DNA of 64,000 nucleotides from Phoronis australis (lineage: Eukaryota > Phoronida > Phoronidae), in NCBI GenBank assembly GCA_002633005.1, contig NMRA01000558.1, positions 10,441 through 74,440 of the forward strand, written 5' to 3'. A program made the translations under genes and the position numbers. The notes below the pieces were generated by a model. It worked only from the letters and a program-made list of their open reading frames with translations, searched no databases and was not told where the DNA came from. Positions 12,101 to 21,682 of this stretch are shown here, piece by piece; within the stretch, counting starts at the first letter, position 1, and each line of letters opens with the position of its first letter.

Positions 12101-15100
12101 ACTGCAAGTAACCCATTGAAGATTGAAAGTGAAGTTGTTCAATATATTATGACTCCTTTAGGCAGGCAGATTTTGATTAGAATCTTTCCATTACCAAATC
12201 CGGGGTATAGATGAACTAGCTGGTACACGATTGGTCTGTATACCTGTTGGCCAATTTTTATTGGGCTGGACATTTTTTTTCCAAAGTCTAAACTACCGGT
12301 ATCAACTATTCAATTCGTAAAGTCTACGAGCACTGTCCAATTTTGCCAAGTACTGTAGTGTAACTGCATGGACGTAAAAATAATAACCAGTTCCCGTACC
12401 TGAATAACAAACGCTGTCGTGAGTTGTCAAAAATGTGGGGCATTTTCCCTCTATTCTTTCTCCACTTGGTGTCGACGGCAAGCATATCACCCCGTCCCAG
12501 ACCATCGGGCAATATCCTTTAATCAATTAAACAAAACCTAGTAGCAAGTTTTGTTACTTTGTTACAATAAATATAAAAAAAAATTAAACAAAACTTAAGA
12601 TTTCGATTTCAAAACAGTGATATTCTCTTGTTCTTCTCAGGTAATGGATTAATAGTAGAATTCTTGATAATACAACAACGCACGATTTAAGATTAACTTT
12701 CATATTTAAATTCACCTGCAATGATGCCTGACCCTTTGATTTGTTTATCACAGCATGATTGGGCTTCCAAGCAACACAGCCGCCATTGGGTGCACTTTGT
12801 TACGTCGTTCTTCAGAACGTCTTTACAAACTGTAGATTCATTCAAAAAGACGTCTACCTCATAGATAAAGCTGAGATCTTTGGTAACTAGTCTTACAGAT
12901 CCATTGTAGAGTGTAGGGATGAGACCAGTAGTGCCGTGTGTCACAGCATCAAAACATTTGGCACAAGTTGTCAATTCGAAATATACTGGCATTTTACGTC
13001 TGTAACCATCGAGGCAGTAACGAGATGAGTTGTTGCGGACAGTTTGCGTCTGAAAGTAGTCAGGTTTGAGGATTAGTTCTAGTGTACTGATTATTTGCTT
13101 ATCGGGAAGTCCCGCACGGCTATGCCTTTATACAGTAACCGATTGCGACTCCATATTGGAATATGAAGTCATGCACTAGCAATGGGAGCGTTGCATTTTT
13201 CAACTTTTCCAAGAAACGCGTTAGTTTCGAATAAAAAACACCAGTTTGCCATTTTGAGCTTTACGGCGCGTGGTGTTTGATTTTGATTATTTATTCCGCC
13301 AATAAAACTATTCATTCAATAATGTATTGAAGTTCTCTAAGACAGAGAATATTTTATTAATTTTTCAGCATCTGTCACTGCGGTTATAGTGTAGGTGAAT
13401 GGAACAAATCACAATTGAAGCGACTGTCCTTACCGGTATATCAAAATGACAATATGACTAAAATTCGAATGTAATGCCATAGTTTTATACTGGGGATTGT
13501 TGCTTTTTTAGTGTTCCCAGGAAATACATTATTTTGACACTGTCTTCAATGCGGGAATTCACGGTAAATGTCGTGGTTGATAAAAGCATTTAATGTGAAA
13601 TCGGAGACAGCACTCTGTGTAATTCGTGGAAAGGAAGACTTAGGGAGCAGAGAGTCCGGTCCCTTCTACAATGACCAACATGATAAAACATCGATACGGA
13701 CAGATGTCGCGAATGTTTTTCCTTTGGTTGCAGTGTTCACCCCACGTGATATCCTAGATATATGCTGCCTAACAGACCTCTTCCGGTCCGGTGCTCACTG
13801 AAAAAGGTTGCGTGCGAGAGAGAACCCACGCACACATGCAGTTGAGAGCACTCGTTTCGATATTTGATCAGCCAGTGAGATCTAACTCGTTAGCAGCAAA
13901 ACGCTCTGCTTACTAGCTAAACCACATTCGAAAAATGGCGGGCGTATTTAGCTGGCAAAGGATTTCAAGGTCTAGTCAAGGTTAATAGCTTCAGGACGTT
14001 TAATCCCATCCAGCAACAACGTCAAAATACATTTTCGACCATAAAAACGACAATTTAGCTTTACCGGTGCGCGTGAATACATGTACGTAAACTATCTGGA
14101 AATGAAATTTTCGGTGTTAAATTATTTGAAAATTTTTAAAATCGAGGTATCCATTGGAAATGTCTTGTTTGGTTACAAATGCACACTAAGTGTGCAAAAA
14201 TATCGTTCACAGAATTGCGGGATGCCGCACGTTAAGTCTTAAAAACATATACATGTACCACTAGTAACAGAGTTGCGATGTTCAACGGTACAGAGCTAAG
14301 AACAATGCAATCAGTGTTAGTTCGTGTTTTAATTACCACGGAAAAGTGCTTGGGAAGACAAACTCTATCATACATCGAGCAGGCATATAATCCAGCAGTG
14401 GATTCTCGGACATAGTGAGAAAGTTTTCTCGTTTCATGATTACAAATTATGAAATGACAATGAATGGTGATGATCTGTAGTACAACTAGAGGTTACAGTG
14501 AACGGCAGCAGCGTCGTGTTGTGTGATAGGCCACAGTCCGTCAATGAGATGGTCGTATTCCGTAATTAAGTGTAGAACACTCAATTACTCTAGTAACAGC
14601 AACTGCTCGGCATTAGCAAAGCGAGGACTGTCTTTATTAGACAAGTGAAAGGTTTAATATAAGTTACAATTGGGTGGGTTGCATGCACTAAACTTCACGA
14701 TTCAAGGTTCTACAGGAAATAACAGTAAGCAATTCTATGAACCTTCAGAACAATCATAAGAACTATTCTATTGGCATATTTGCTTTTTATGGTAATGGTC
14801 AGCTGTCTCAAGACTATCACTCTGTGAATGACCATTACACGTACTGTACATGATCTAGTTTGGTACAGAGTTTATCAAAACCCGTGTGGATGCACCGGAT
14901 AGGCCCCTAACTCAACTGATAGCCAAAACAAGTTACAAAAACATCAACAACTTGTTAATGAAGTAGTAATATCAATAATACTATCAAACCAACATTCTAA
15001 GTGAAATACATGTATATCATGAATATGCCACGGAATTCATGACATTATCATCGACCAAAACAAAAGAATAGAACGGAAGAGAGCGCCTAAATGAACATAG

Positions 15101-15276
15101 TGTATACAGTATATGCTCTTGTAAACTTTTCAGGGGCTCAGTAGCAACCGTTACGGAGGCTATTGAACGTTTAAAAACCAAAAAAAATCATATCCACTTA
15201 CAGCAGAAACGTACACACAAAGTACGACCACAGCAGCAAAACTTCGTGAGAACATTCTCATTTTTCGAGCCTCCAT
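4875..15276 (-). CDS. Class B (secretin-family) GPCR, 9 exons found, 3' end missing
   Basis: Minus-strand coding exons, 5' to 3': 15276-15202, 13049-12716, 12516-12400, 11375-11269, 10649-10537, 9207-9039, 6382-6226, 6136-6061, 4938-4875. All junctions are GT-AG and every phase matches, giving 404 residues in frame. The order is a signal peptide (1-25), Cys-rich N-terminus with four visible N-glycosylation sequons, hormone-receptor domain (about 115-211), TM1 (about 222-248), the RNLRR first loop, TM2 with IHTNLFVAIIF, the ECL1 Cys, TM3 with CMFCEGLLLL, TM4 with GWGVPAV, and CWLSTDGF leading into TM5. This layout is diagnostic of peptide-hormone class B receptors, which act at the plasma membrane and usually couple to Gs. 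The ligand cannot be told. TM5-TM7 were not located, so the model is partial. Its introns hold MITEs and other repeats. Confidence 0.85.
6226..6382 (-). CDS. Receptor exon 7: TM3
   Basis: This exon starts in phase 0 after TTGTTTTCAG with IDCKVCHFATLYF, giving the conserved Cys that pairs with ECL2. TM3 follows with VVYWCMFCEGLLLL and then a basic second loop. It ends within TM4 at KYVAVGWG. The EGL and GWG motifs are class B hallmarks. Confidence 0.85.
7728..7869. mobile_element. MITE, copy 1 (inverted-repeat element)
   Basis: The element starts GTTCAGTAACGCTAGGACC and ends with its inverted match GGTCCTAGCGTTACTGAAC, about 142 bases overall. A second copy at 18627-18753 shares the termini and interior (GAGAACACGTG, TAGATTTTAGCTAGG). 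It lies in the intron between receptor exons 6 and 7. It has no coding capacity; mobilisation would depend on a transposase elsewhere. Confidence 0.8.
8081..8200 (+). repeat. Fragment of a CAGTGGCAGATCTAGG-type element
   Basis: It begins CAGTGGCAAATCTAGAATG and continues into GGGGGCC-rich sequence. It resembles the ends of the elements at 17355-17662 and 25732-25931. I see no matching right terminus, so this looks like a truncated copy. Confidence 0.45.
8359..8487 (+). repeat. Short direct repeat, two units
   Basis: GGTTGGCTGCG followed by TACGTGCGCCT occurs twice, about 90 bases apart, with few differences. The origin of the repeat is unknown. Confidence 0.5.
9039..10649 (-). CDS. Receptor exons 5-6: TM1, first loop and TM2
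   Basis: Exon 10649-10537 encodes the stalk and TM1, with GYSLSSLAAFASILLFLVI. It splices in phase 2 to exon 9207-9039, which starts RNLRRDASGK and continues with RIHTNLFVAIIFNGVANI (TM2). The NLRR...IH.NLF motif at the TM1-TM2 turn is a class B signature. The exon ends in phase 0 at GACACG|GTAATA. Confidence 0.85.
11269..12516 (-). CDS. Receptor exons 3-4: hormone-receptor (HRM) domain
   Basis: Exons 12516-12400 and 11375-11269 carry the HRM core: CPMVWDG, then CLPSTPSGE, then KCP, then the ACGVDGNW segment and TNLTSC before the membrane. This follows the family pattern of CP..WDG, CW..T, CP, C..NG.W and N.T.C. The usual Trp after the second Cys (CWP) is Leu here (CLP). Junction phases are 1 and 1, and the second exon ends in phase 0. 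Confidence 0.8.
11475..11875 (+). repeat. 400-base dispersed repeat, copy 1
   Basis: This segment matches 35524-35933 along its length. Shared blocks include GTAACACCTGTAAA, TAACACCC.C.CACAA, GTTCTATTCAGAC, CATTTGA.G.G and AAAATAACAAAA.TCCGTTG. Copy 2 lies inside an NFX1 intron. I found no coding frame or clear terminal repeats. Confidence 0.7.
11935..11960. repeat. TACATGTA palindrome cluster
   Basis: Overlapping and adjacent ACATGTAC palindromes occur here. Similar clusters lie at 9735, 59515-59535 and 61500-61520. Confidence 0.7.
12716..13049 (-). CDS. Receptor exon 2: Cys-rich N-terminal ectodomain
   Basis: A phase 0 acceptor follows CTACTTTCAG and the exon ends in phase 1 at TTGCAG|GTGAAT. 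It encodes residues 26-136, with glycosylation sequons NSS, NGS and NES. The exon ends in a Cys cluster reading CTQWRLCCLEAQSCC, which corresponds to the first Cys-rich helix and turn of class B hormone-binding ectodomains. About 75 residues lie before this cluster, more than in many class B1 receptors, and I do not recognise them as a domain. Confidence 0.75.
13050..15201. other. Receptor intron 1
   Basis: This intron separates the signal-peptide exon from the ectodomain exon. I see no other gene in it. The open frame at 13568-13801 has no recognisable domain. Confidence 0.6.
15202..15276 (-). CDS. Receptor exon 1: signal peptide
   Basis: This exon encodes 25 residues beginning MEARKMRMFSRSF, followed by a hydrophobic run (AAVVVLCVYVSA) and a GTAAGT donor in phase 0. 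It is a typical signal peptide with small residues at the probable cleavage site. Phase 0 matches the next exon. ATGs at codons 6 and 8 are alternative starts; the first is chosen because it gives a longer basic n-region. Confidence 0.75.
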
Positions 15277-17354
15277 TTCGGAGCAAACATCCCATTGACG
15301 GAATACCTGGAACATAAGACAATGCTTGTTTGGAGTGTCAGTGCACCTGTGCTGAGTCATGAGCTTCAGATAAGGAACTTTGATTGACATTGAAAACATC
15401 CTTGTATAACCAGAAGGTCCTGACCTTTGTCAAGTCAAAAATAAAGTCATACAGGTACGGTATAGTTGACAATTTCACGTGTATGGTAAGAAATTCCAAC
15501 AAATGCTTTCGGTACTGTACCACCGAGATTTCTGAATCCTCCAGGCACCCGTTCTCATTGCAAGGCCGACTGAGCTGAATACGTAATAGTTCGCTTTCTG
15601 GGCTAAATATTTGTATTTAATGTATTGTTATTTATTTGTGTGGCAAAAAATACCTCGAGTACATATAAATATTCTAGACCACGTTAACGGCTATTAATAT
15701 TTTAACTTAGAAAAAGACTATGAGAATACTGTCTTACTCTTTAACATTAATTGTTACCTGCTTCCGCCTTACACGCTACCTCGAGTTGTACACGTACATG
15801 TAGATTTCAATCCCTTCACAATGTTGCATTCTCTAATTCCAGCGTCCAAGGAATCAGTCATTAGGGACTTTTTCATATGATTAATCAACAAACAGTAACA
15901 ATTCAACGTATTCGTTTAACAGTCTGTACTACACGTGCAAAAACCTGGTACAATTGTTGTCTAGTTCGTCACTGAAATGTCGTTGACCTTTGCATTAACA
16001 ATTTTCTGGCACTTAGCGGAACTTTTTCATCGTACACGCATTCAATGTCGTGTTAATCGTTAGCTTACCTCGGGATAATGGCGATGAATTCCGACTTCGC
16101 ACCAATAAGAACAATGCCTAGTGCAAGTATAACTTCATATCACAATGCGTTTTCTTTTTCACCTTCGCGTTTCCGCTGCCATAAAAGACAACTCGTGATA
16201 ACAAATAACAATCTATCTAGTTTTTGTACTCTGGACTCTCTCTCCGTCAGCGAGTTTGTTCAACTCGCAGCCTTAAGTTTATCTCGTCGTTTATCTGGTA
16301 TGTCGTCATTCCAATAAGTTGAGACTCCATCAATATATTTACCTACACGTACTTTAGAATTTTCATAAAACAAAAACAAGCGCTCCGACTACAGTTGCAT
16401 AACAATCAGACAAATTATCTTGACTTTGGTTGTTACATAATATCAGAAGAGCATCCTGATAATATTCAAATCTCTTACCTTTCAAGATCTGCCGTTTGTC
16501 ATACATGTTTAGATCAGTAGATCATGTTGTATGAGAAATAAGCTCGTTCCAGGATGTTGGTGAACAGTGAATTTCCTAGGGGAAACTAGTCATGTATTTT
16601 TGACACGCGTCTAAATAGAATTGTGAATACATGTAAGTCACACGACGCAAAATGCCATTCAATTGGTGTACCCGAGCTTGACGAATAATATGGCTTCTTA
16701 ACTTCGAATCAAATCGAATTTTTTGTACGTTATTTGTAGAAATGAATCGTGATTTTTAATCTGGGTACAGTATCACAAAGTCGTGTGGTGCGTTTTCAAG
16801 CAAAAATCACGTATTCGATATCTCCAGGCTTTCAAAACAGCAACGGGTATCTTTGGTGGTTTCACTCACACGAGGGCGCTGCGGATTCAGGTCGGGGATT
16901 CGTGTTAGCCACTAGGGTACGTGAACTGTGTCAACACGAAGTCAAATACACGGGTGAAAATATTTCCCTTGGCCTTGCAGCAGTTAGTGGGTGTCAGTAG
17001 TTCACTCGCTCTTAATTATAATGAGACAAATTCAAGGAAATTGGGGGAGGGGGGTTAGAAACTAATCACGGGCAACCGTAGCATCCCAGCCACTGAACGC
17101 TTGACGTACATTTGTTGTTTAGACTTCAGTAGTAACTTTTGGGCAAAAATCGTGAACCGGTAGAAGGTACATGTATCGTATGCTCTTGACTTCCATTCCT
17201 ACAGTTTTCATGTAATTACCATCAGGGATTTTATTCACGATGTTGCTGGAGTTTAGTTCAGACGGTCCATTCCGATTTGTAGTACCCGTCGAGCTACGTA
17301 AATAAAAACAATAACAACAAAATGGTATATTTGTTCACTTGGCTCACTTTTTTA
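15277..17354. other. Region upstream of the receptor gene, no gene recognised
   Basis: This region should hold the promoter and 5' UTR of the minus-strand receptor. Small open frames at 16078-16317 and 16749-17000 show no domain, and I could not place a TATA box or start site. Confidence 0.4.
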
Positions 17355-17662
17355 CTGACATAGGCGGACTAAAGGGGGAGGCAGGGGGCCTGCCCCCGCC
17401 CCCCTGGCTGCCGCAAACAAGAAAATGAAACAGCAACAGCGTGAACCCAAATACTGAGTTCGGATGAGGAGGGCTCAGACGCGGAAACGCGTTCCCGTTA
17501 TTTTTTTTTTAGTTGACGGATGAGTTTTCTGAACAGAGGGTCCACATCCCTCCACATCGACACCCGTAACTTTTGGCGCGCCGCCTCTACACATACAATC
17601 GCGCTATGCCCAATTCCTCGAGGATGTTGGCCCCCCCATATGGTATCCTAGATCTGCCACTG
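17355..17662. mobile_element. Probable non-autonomous DNA element
   Basis: The right end is CCTAGATCTGCCACTG and the left end carries GGCGGACTAAAGG, a diverged inverted match. The interior has long runs of G and C. Its ends resemble those of 25732-25931. I see no transposase. Confidence 0.5.
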
Positions 17663-18516
17663 TTTTAGAAATTTTTGGAGAATGACACGGTCCAGCAACA
17701 GGTTCGATTTTTATTTAGTATACCGCTAGGTGTTATTTTGCCACTGTTCTGTTCGTTTCAATTTCTGAGACGGAGGGAAATGTTTTTTAGCAGTCCTAAG
17801 ATGGTCTCAAACTGGAAGTGATACACACGATTTTTCCCGCGATTTAGATCAGCACCATTGTAAGGGATTATGATCATAACAAATTTATATTTTAATGTCG
17901 TGTGGGGAAAGGAGCGGAAACTACAGCTTTAATGAATCAAACACTACTGTATTACTTTACCCATTAACTACTCACCATAGCGAGCACGCTTTTGTCAATT
18001 GTGTGGTCTTTTAAAAGCATGACGCACAATATCACGCGCATAGGAATCACACTTCATAGGACAGTTTGGCAAAAGTTGTGTGGCAACTAAACCAGTCTAG
18101 TTCATTGCGCCATCTATAGTTCGACTGCAAACCAAACTGCTACAGGTTTGTTTTGATTGCGGTCCTACCCAAAACAGAACATCATGCACAGACGCACGCA
18201 AGAACGCTCATCATCTAACTTATAAAATCGTGGTTGTTGCAGATAAATAATAAGGGTTTCCCCCCAAAACAGTTTGATGGGGTTTATAGCTCTTAGCATA
18301 CACAGCAACCATACAGGTAGTACGTTGTGACTTAGAGTTTGTCTGGTCTCTATAAAAACATGAATAAAATATAAGTTGACAAATACTTAATGTGTAATTA
18401 GTAGCCTCGAAATTACAGACAAAATATGCCTTCAAGATTAAATCGTGGTGTGCAGTTAACAAGGATAGGAGTTTGTGAATCTCGTACCATAAAAGTCTCA
18501 AGCAGTCACATTCTAC

Positions 18517-18822
18517 CATAGACTATAGTACATAGACCGCCAACTCTGTATACTTTTATGGACGAAATCTGCCAGTGCTCTTACAGAAGCAATGACGTCA
18601 TTATTCACTAGCGACAACTGCCTCCCGTTCAGTAACGCTAGGACCTCGCTAAAAAGCAAGACTTCGCGAGATTACGTGAGATATTGCCGTGCATTTGAAA
18701 TGAGAACACGTGACTTTGACTAGATTTTAGCTAGGTCCTAGCGTCTACTGAACGCACGCCTGGCAGGTTTTATTTCCGGCAAGTAGGTCGTCTGCTAATC
18801 ATGGTCGGCTATTGTGTCGTCA
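18517..18822 (+). mobile_element. 5' end of a THAP-encoding transposon, copy 1, with nested MITE
   Basis: From CATAGACTATAGTACAT to the ATG at 18801 this segment matches the minus strand at 52284-52112, including TGACGTCATTATTCACT and TTTCCGGCAAGTA. Without the inserted MITE (18627-18753) the two segments have nearly equal length. Here the THAP frame stops soon after its start (MVGYCVVTIY then stop), so this copy is dead. Confidence 0.7.
18627..18753. mobile_element. MITE, copy 2, nested in the THAP element
   Basis: It starts GTTCAGTAACGCTAGGACC and ends CTACTGAAC, with an interior matching the copy at 7728-7869. The element at 52112-52284 lacks it and so represents the empty site. This orders the events: the THAP element first, then the MITE. 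Confidence 0.8.
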
Positions 18823-19326
18823 CAATATACTAACCGCAAACTGAAACAGATAATTTAGTAGAGTTGTACCTTCTCTAGGATAGTACTCAAGAAAATGTCG
18901 GACTTGCGGCGAATCTGTTGCCCATAATATATGATTCCACAAAGATATGATTTAAGGTTACGACAGTTCCACAAGATGCACATGCGTCCTCACTACTTAA
19001 AAGGGAACTGTATTTTATTCTGAATAAATTCTGGATAGTTTTCCATGAATTGTTGATTAATTTCACAAATAATTCAACAACAAAAATTAAACTTATATTC
19101 TCTAACGAAGCTAAAAAAATACCGGCTTGGAGCGCTGCTTATTTATTAACTGCCATTATTTATTAATTATTTAATAATTATTTTTATTTAATCATGAACT
19201 TTTATACTTTTAGTACCTTGTTAATTGTTTGTTCGTTATTTATTTTGTTTCATCAGACTTTCCATGTCACTTTTATAGTCATCTTTTGTATTTCATTTTT
19301 GTAAGTCTCATTTGTTTGTGCATATT

Positions 19327-19332
<6 letters not shown>

Positions 19333-19386
<54 letters not shown>

Positions 19387-19433
19387 TGGGGGTGTGTGGG
19401 TGTGGGGGTGTGTGTGGGTGTGCGTGTGTCTTT
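19333..19433 (+). repeat. (GT)n microsatellite
   Basis: An almost pure TG tract grades into TGTGGG and GGGTGTG variants at its 3' end. Confidence 0.95.
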
Positions 19434-20126
19434 ATTGAAGGACCCTACGGGAAGCAGATGGGGTTACACTCATAAATAAAAAGGGAACAGTTGGAATAAA
19501 GAACATATATCCAATACCTGATTGTCAAAACTGACGAAAAGATCTTGTGAATGCAATCTGAAAATCTTCAAGAGCAAAGAAGTACATGCACCCAGCCGCC
19601 AAAGAAGCATTGATGTCTTCATTAAAGCAAGGTCCGTATCTGAACGGGAGAAACTCGCCTGAACGACGCCTCACGCGCAAACGCAGGTGTGCACGCATAC
19701 AGAGTAGATACTAACTATAACATTCATTTATCTGAAACGTTAAACGGGTAATCATCGGACGCCCTGAATCAGACCCATCATAACTGTTCTAGGCTGAGTT
19801 TGAAAGCAGCACGGACACTTGTGCGAAGCAACCACATTACAATGTACACACAGAGCTGCATTGTCGCAAACAACCTCAATCACGTTGCTGTAACCGCTGA
19901 TACTCCCATTACAGAAACAACGGCCAGGCACATGTGCTGCATGTACACGTAGGTCCTTCAGTAGTAGCAGGTGGAAACTCCTACACTCCCTATGGAGTGC
20001 AAGAGATAGCCTACACAGTTTACAAGACATTGCCGACCTTCCACACCAACCTCCAAATTGCAGATTTCCAAGACAATCTTTTGACACGAAAAACCAATTT
20101 CAATTATTGCGTCCAAAAGTGAGTAG

Positions 20127-21216
20127 TTGTCAACAGGAAAAAGGATGAACATAGCACCCTCTACACACATTTATGGTCACGCGTTGAATCTTGCTTGCAC
20201 AGATAGTATTGGGCAATGCAAGTTGATAGCCATTGTTTTGGACACTACCTACATGTACACAATTACTGAACTGATAAAAAGTCACAAACATGAAGCACAA
20301 AGGAATGAGATGCATTGGTTGAGGTTAGAAAAAGGGATAAAATTAAAAAGTGGGTATTATTCGGGAATTATGACATACAAGAGATACCCTGAGGCGACTG
20401 TAATTGTCCTAGGGAGTCCAAAATTGCAATTATTCCCAAATGAAAGCACAGATATACGGAATGCAGTGCCATATCACAGTTAAACTTTTAGAAGTGGCAG
20501 AACCCCTCGTGACCAATGCCGATATTCCGAATTCATCGATCCAGCCCTTGAGGGTAAATAGAAGACTGTTAGGCCAACTACATCACAACTCATTACAAAG
20601 GACGGCGAATCTAGATAAGAAACGGGAAATGTGCCACCAGAGTCAACTACTACTCCAGACCAATATTATCAAATTTATTTTGAAAGTCTTGACAATATCA
20701 TCACATCAGTAAGCGGCAGGTTTGTCCAAGAGGATTACAAAATCGACATGCAGTGTGAGCAGCTGATATTGAAGGCTGCAGAAGAGAGAATTTTAAAATG
20801 AAACCTATGGGGTCAGTTTCGAGCAGGAAGGCAGTCAAGACGTGACATTGCATAGTGCTGTAGATGACTTGAAGGAGTCATCAGACAGTCAAAATCACAT
20901 AATCGCGAATGTCATAAAACTAGCGGCATTACTGATGGTGATGCCTACGACAGATGTCGGCAGCGACCGAGCGTTCAGAGCTCTTTGGCGGGTAAGGTTG
21001 TATTTACATTACCCAATTGGGCTGGGAAGGTTGAATCGCTTAATGTTGCTTCATGTTCATCCAGACAACTGTGACAAGTTACATGTAAATCTGGTGCATG
21101 TGGCTAAGGATTTTGTGCAAGGAAGTGAGGTATGCAAGGTACAAACCAGGAGCTTTTACCAAGCTAGACTTAGGGCTTGCCCCAATTCCTGTGTACAGTG
21201 GGGCATTGTCAACTGA
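20127..21216 (+). pseudogene. Decayed hAT-family (ZMYM1-like) transposase
   Basis: One frame holds HIYGHALNLACTDSIGQCK followed by LDTTYMYTITELIK (about 20165-20280), matching the central part of ZMYM1-like hAT transposases. A second frame around 20631-20790 reads DQYYQIYFESLDNI and a third, 20842-21216, holds LLMVMPTTDVGSDRAF, LNRLMLLHVH and VAKDFV, the hAT C-terminal dimerisation region. The pieces are in order but in different frames with stops between, so the gene is dead. The N-terminal zinc finger and the terminal repeats were not found. It lies downstream of, and converges on, the C2orf76 homologue. Confidence 0.75.
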
Positions 21217-21682
21217 CTTATGTTGAGCAAAACAGCAAAGGGTTGTCCTAGTTCACTTTGAAACTTCCATATATCCAGTGATACCAGTATGCAGTGGATT
21301 TGAAAATTCAATGTCCCCTCGGGACCCCTCTAGGTGCACGTCCCTCCAAAAATAATATCTACAGTGTAGCTTACTACAGTCTTGGTTTCAACACAATTAC
21401 GTGAAACTACGTGGGGAGTTTGAAATGGAATTGCAAGGCCAGGTTCTACATAACTTACAGGTTGCTTTAATAGTGAAGCATTGTTTTGATTTAACGAAGG
21501 CATGCATTCCTTCAAGCCAACAAAGTAAACATAATACAAGGAAAAGGGGAGACATTCACTGCAGTAAGTGTAGTCTAGTAGAGAAATATTATGTAAGGAA
21601 TTATTTCTCAATGCCCTACTTCACCAACATAGTAGTTGGGTGGCAACTTCAAGTAATTTTCAATCTTGCCTTTGAAGAGGTT

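Noticed and set aside
19229-19438. Plus-strand frame with a VCVCVC run
   Set aside because: It is the translation of the GT microsatellite.
19752-20087. Minus-strand 111-codon Cys-rich frame as a gene
   Set aside because: It lies next to the plus-strand hAT remnant, has no recognisable domain and is probably chance or repeat-derived.
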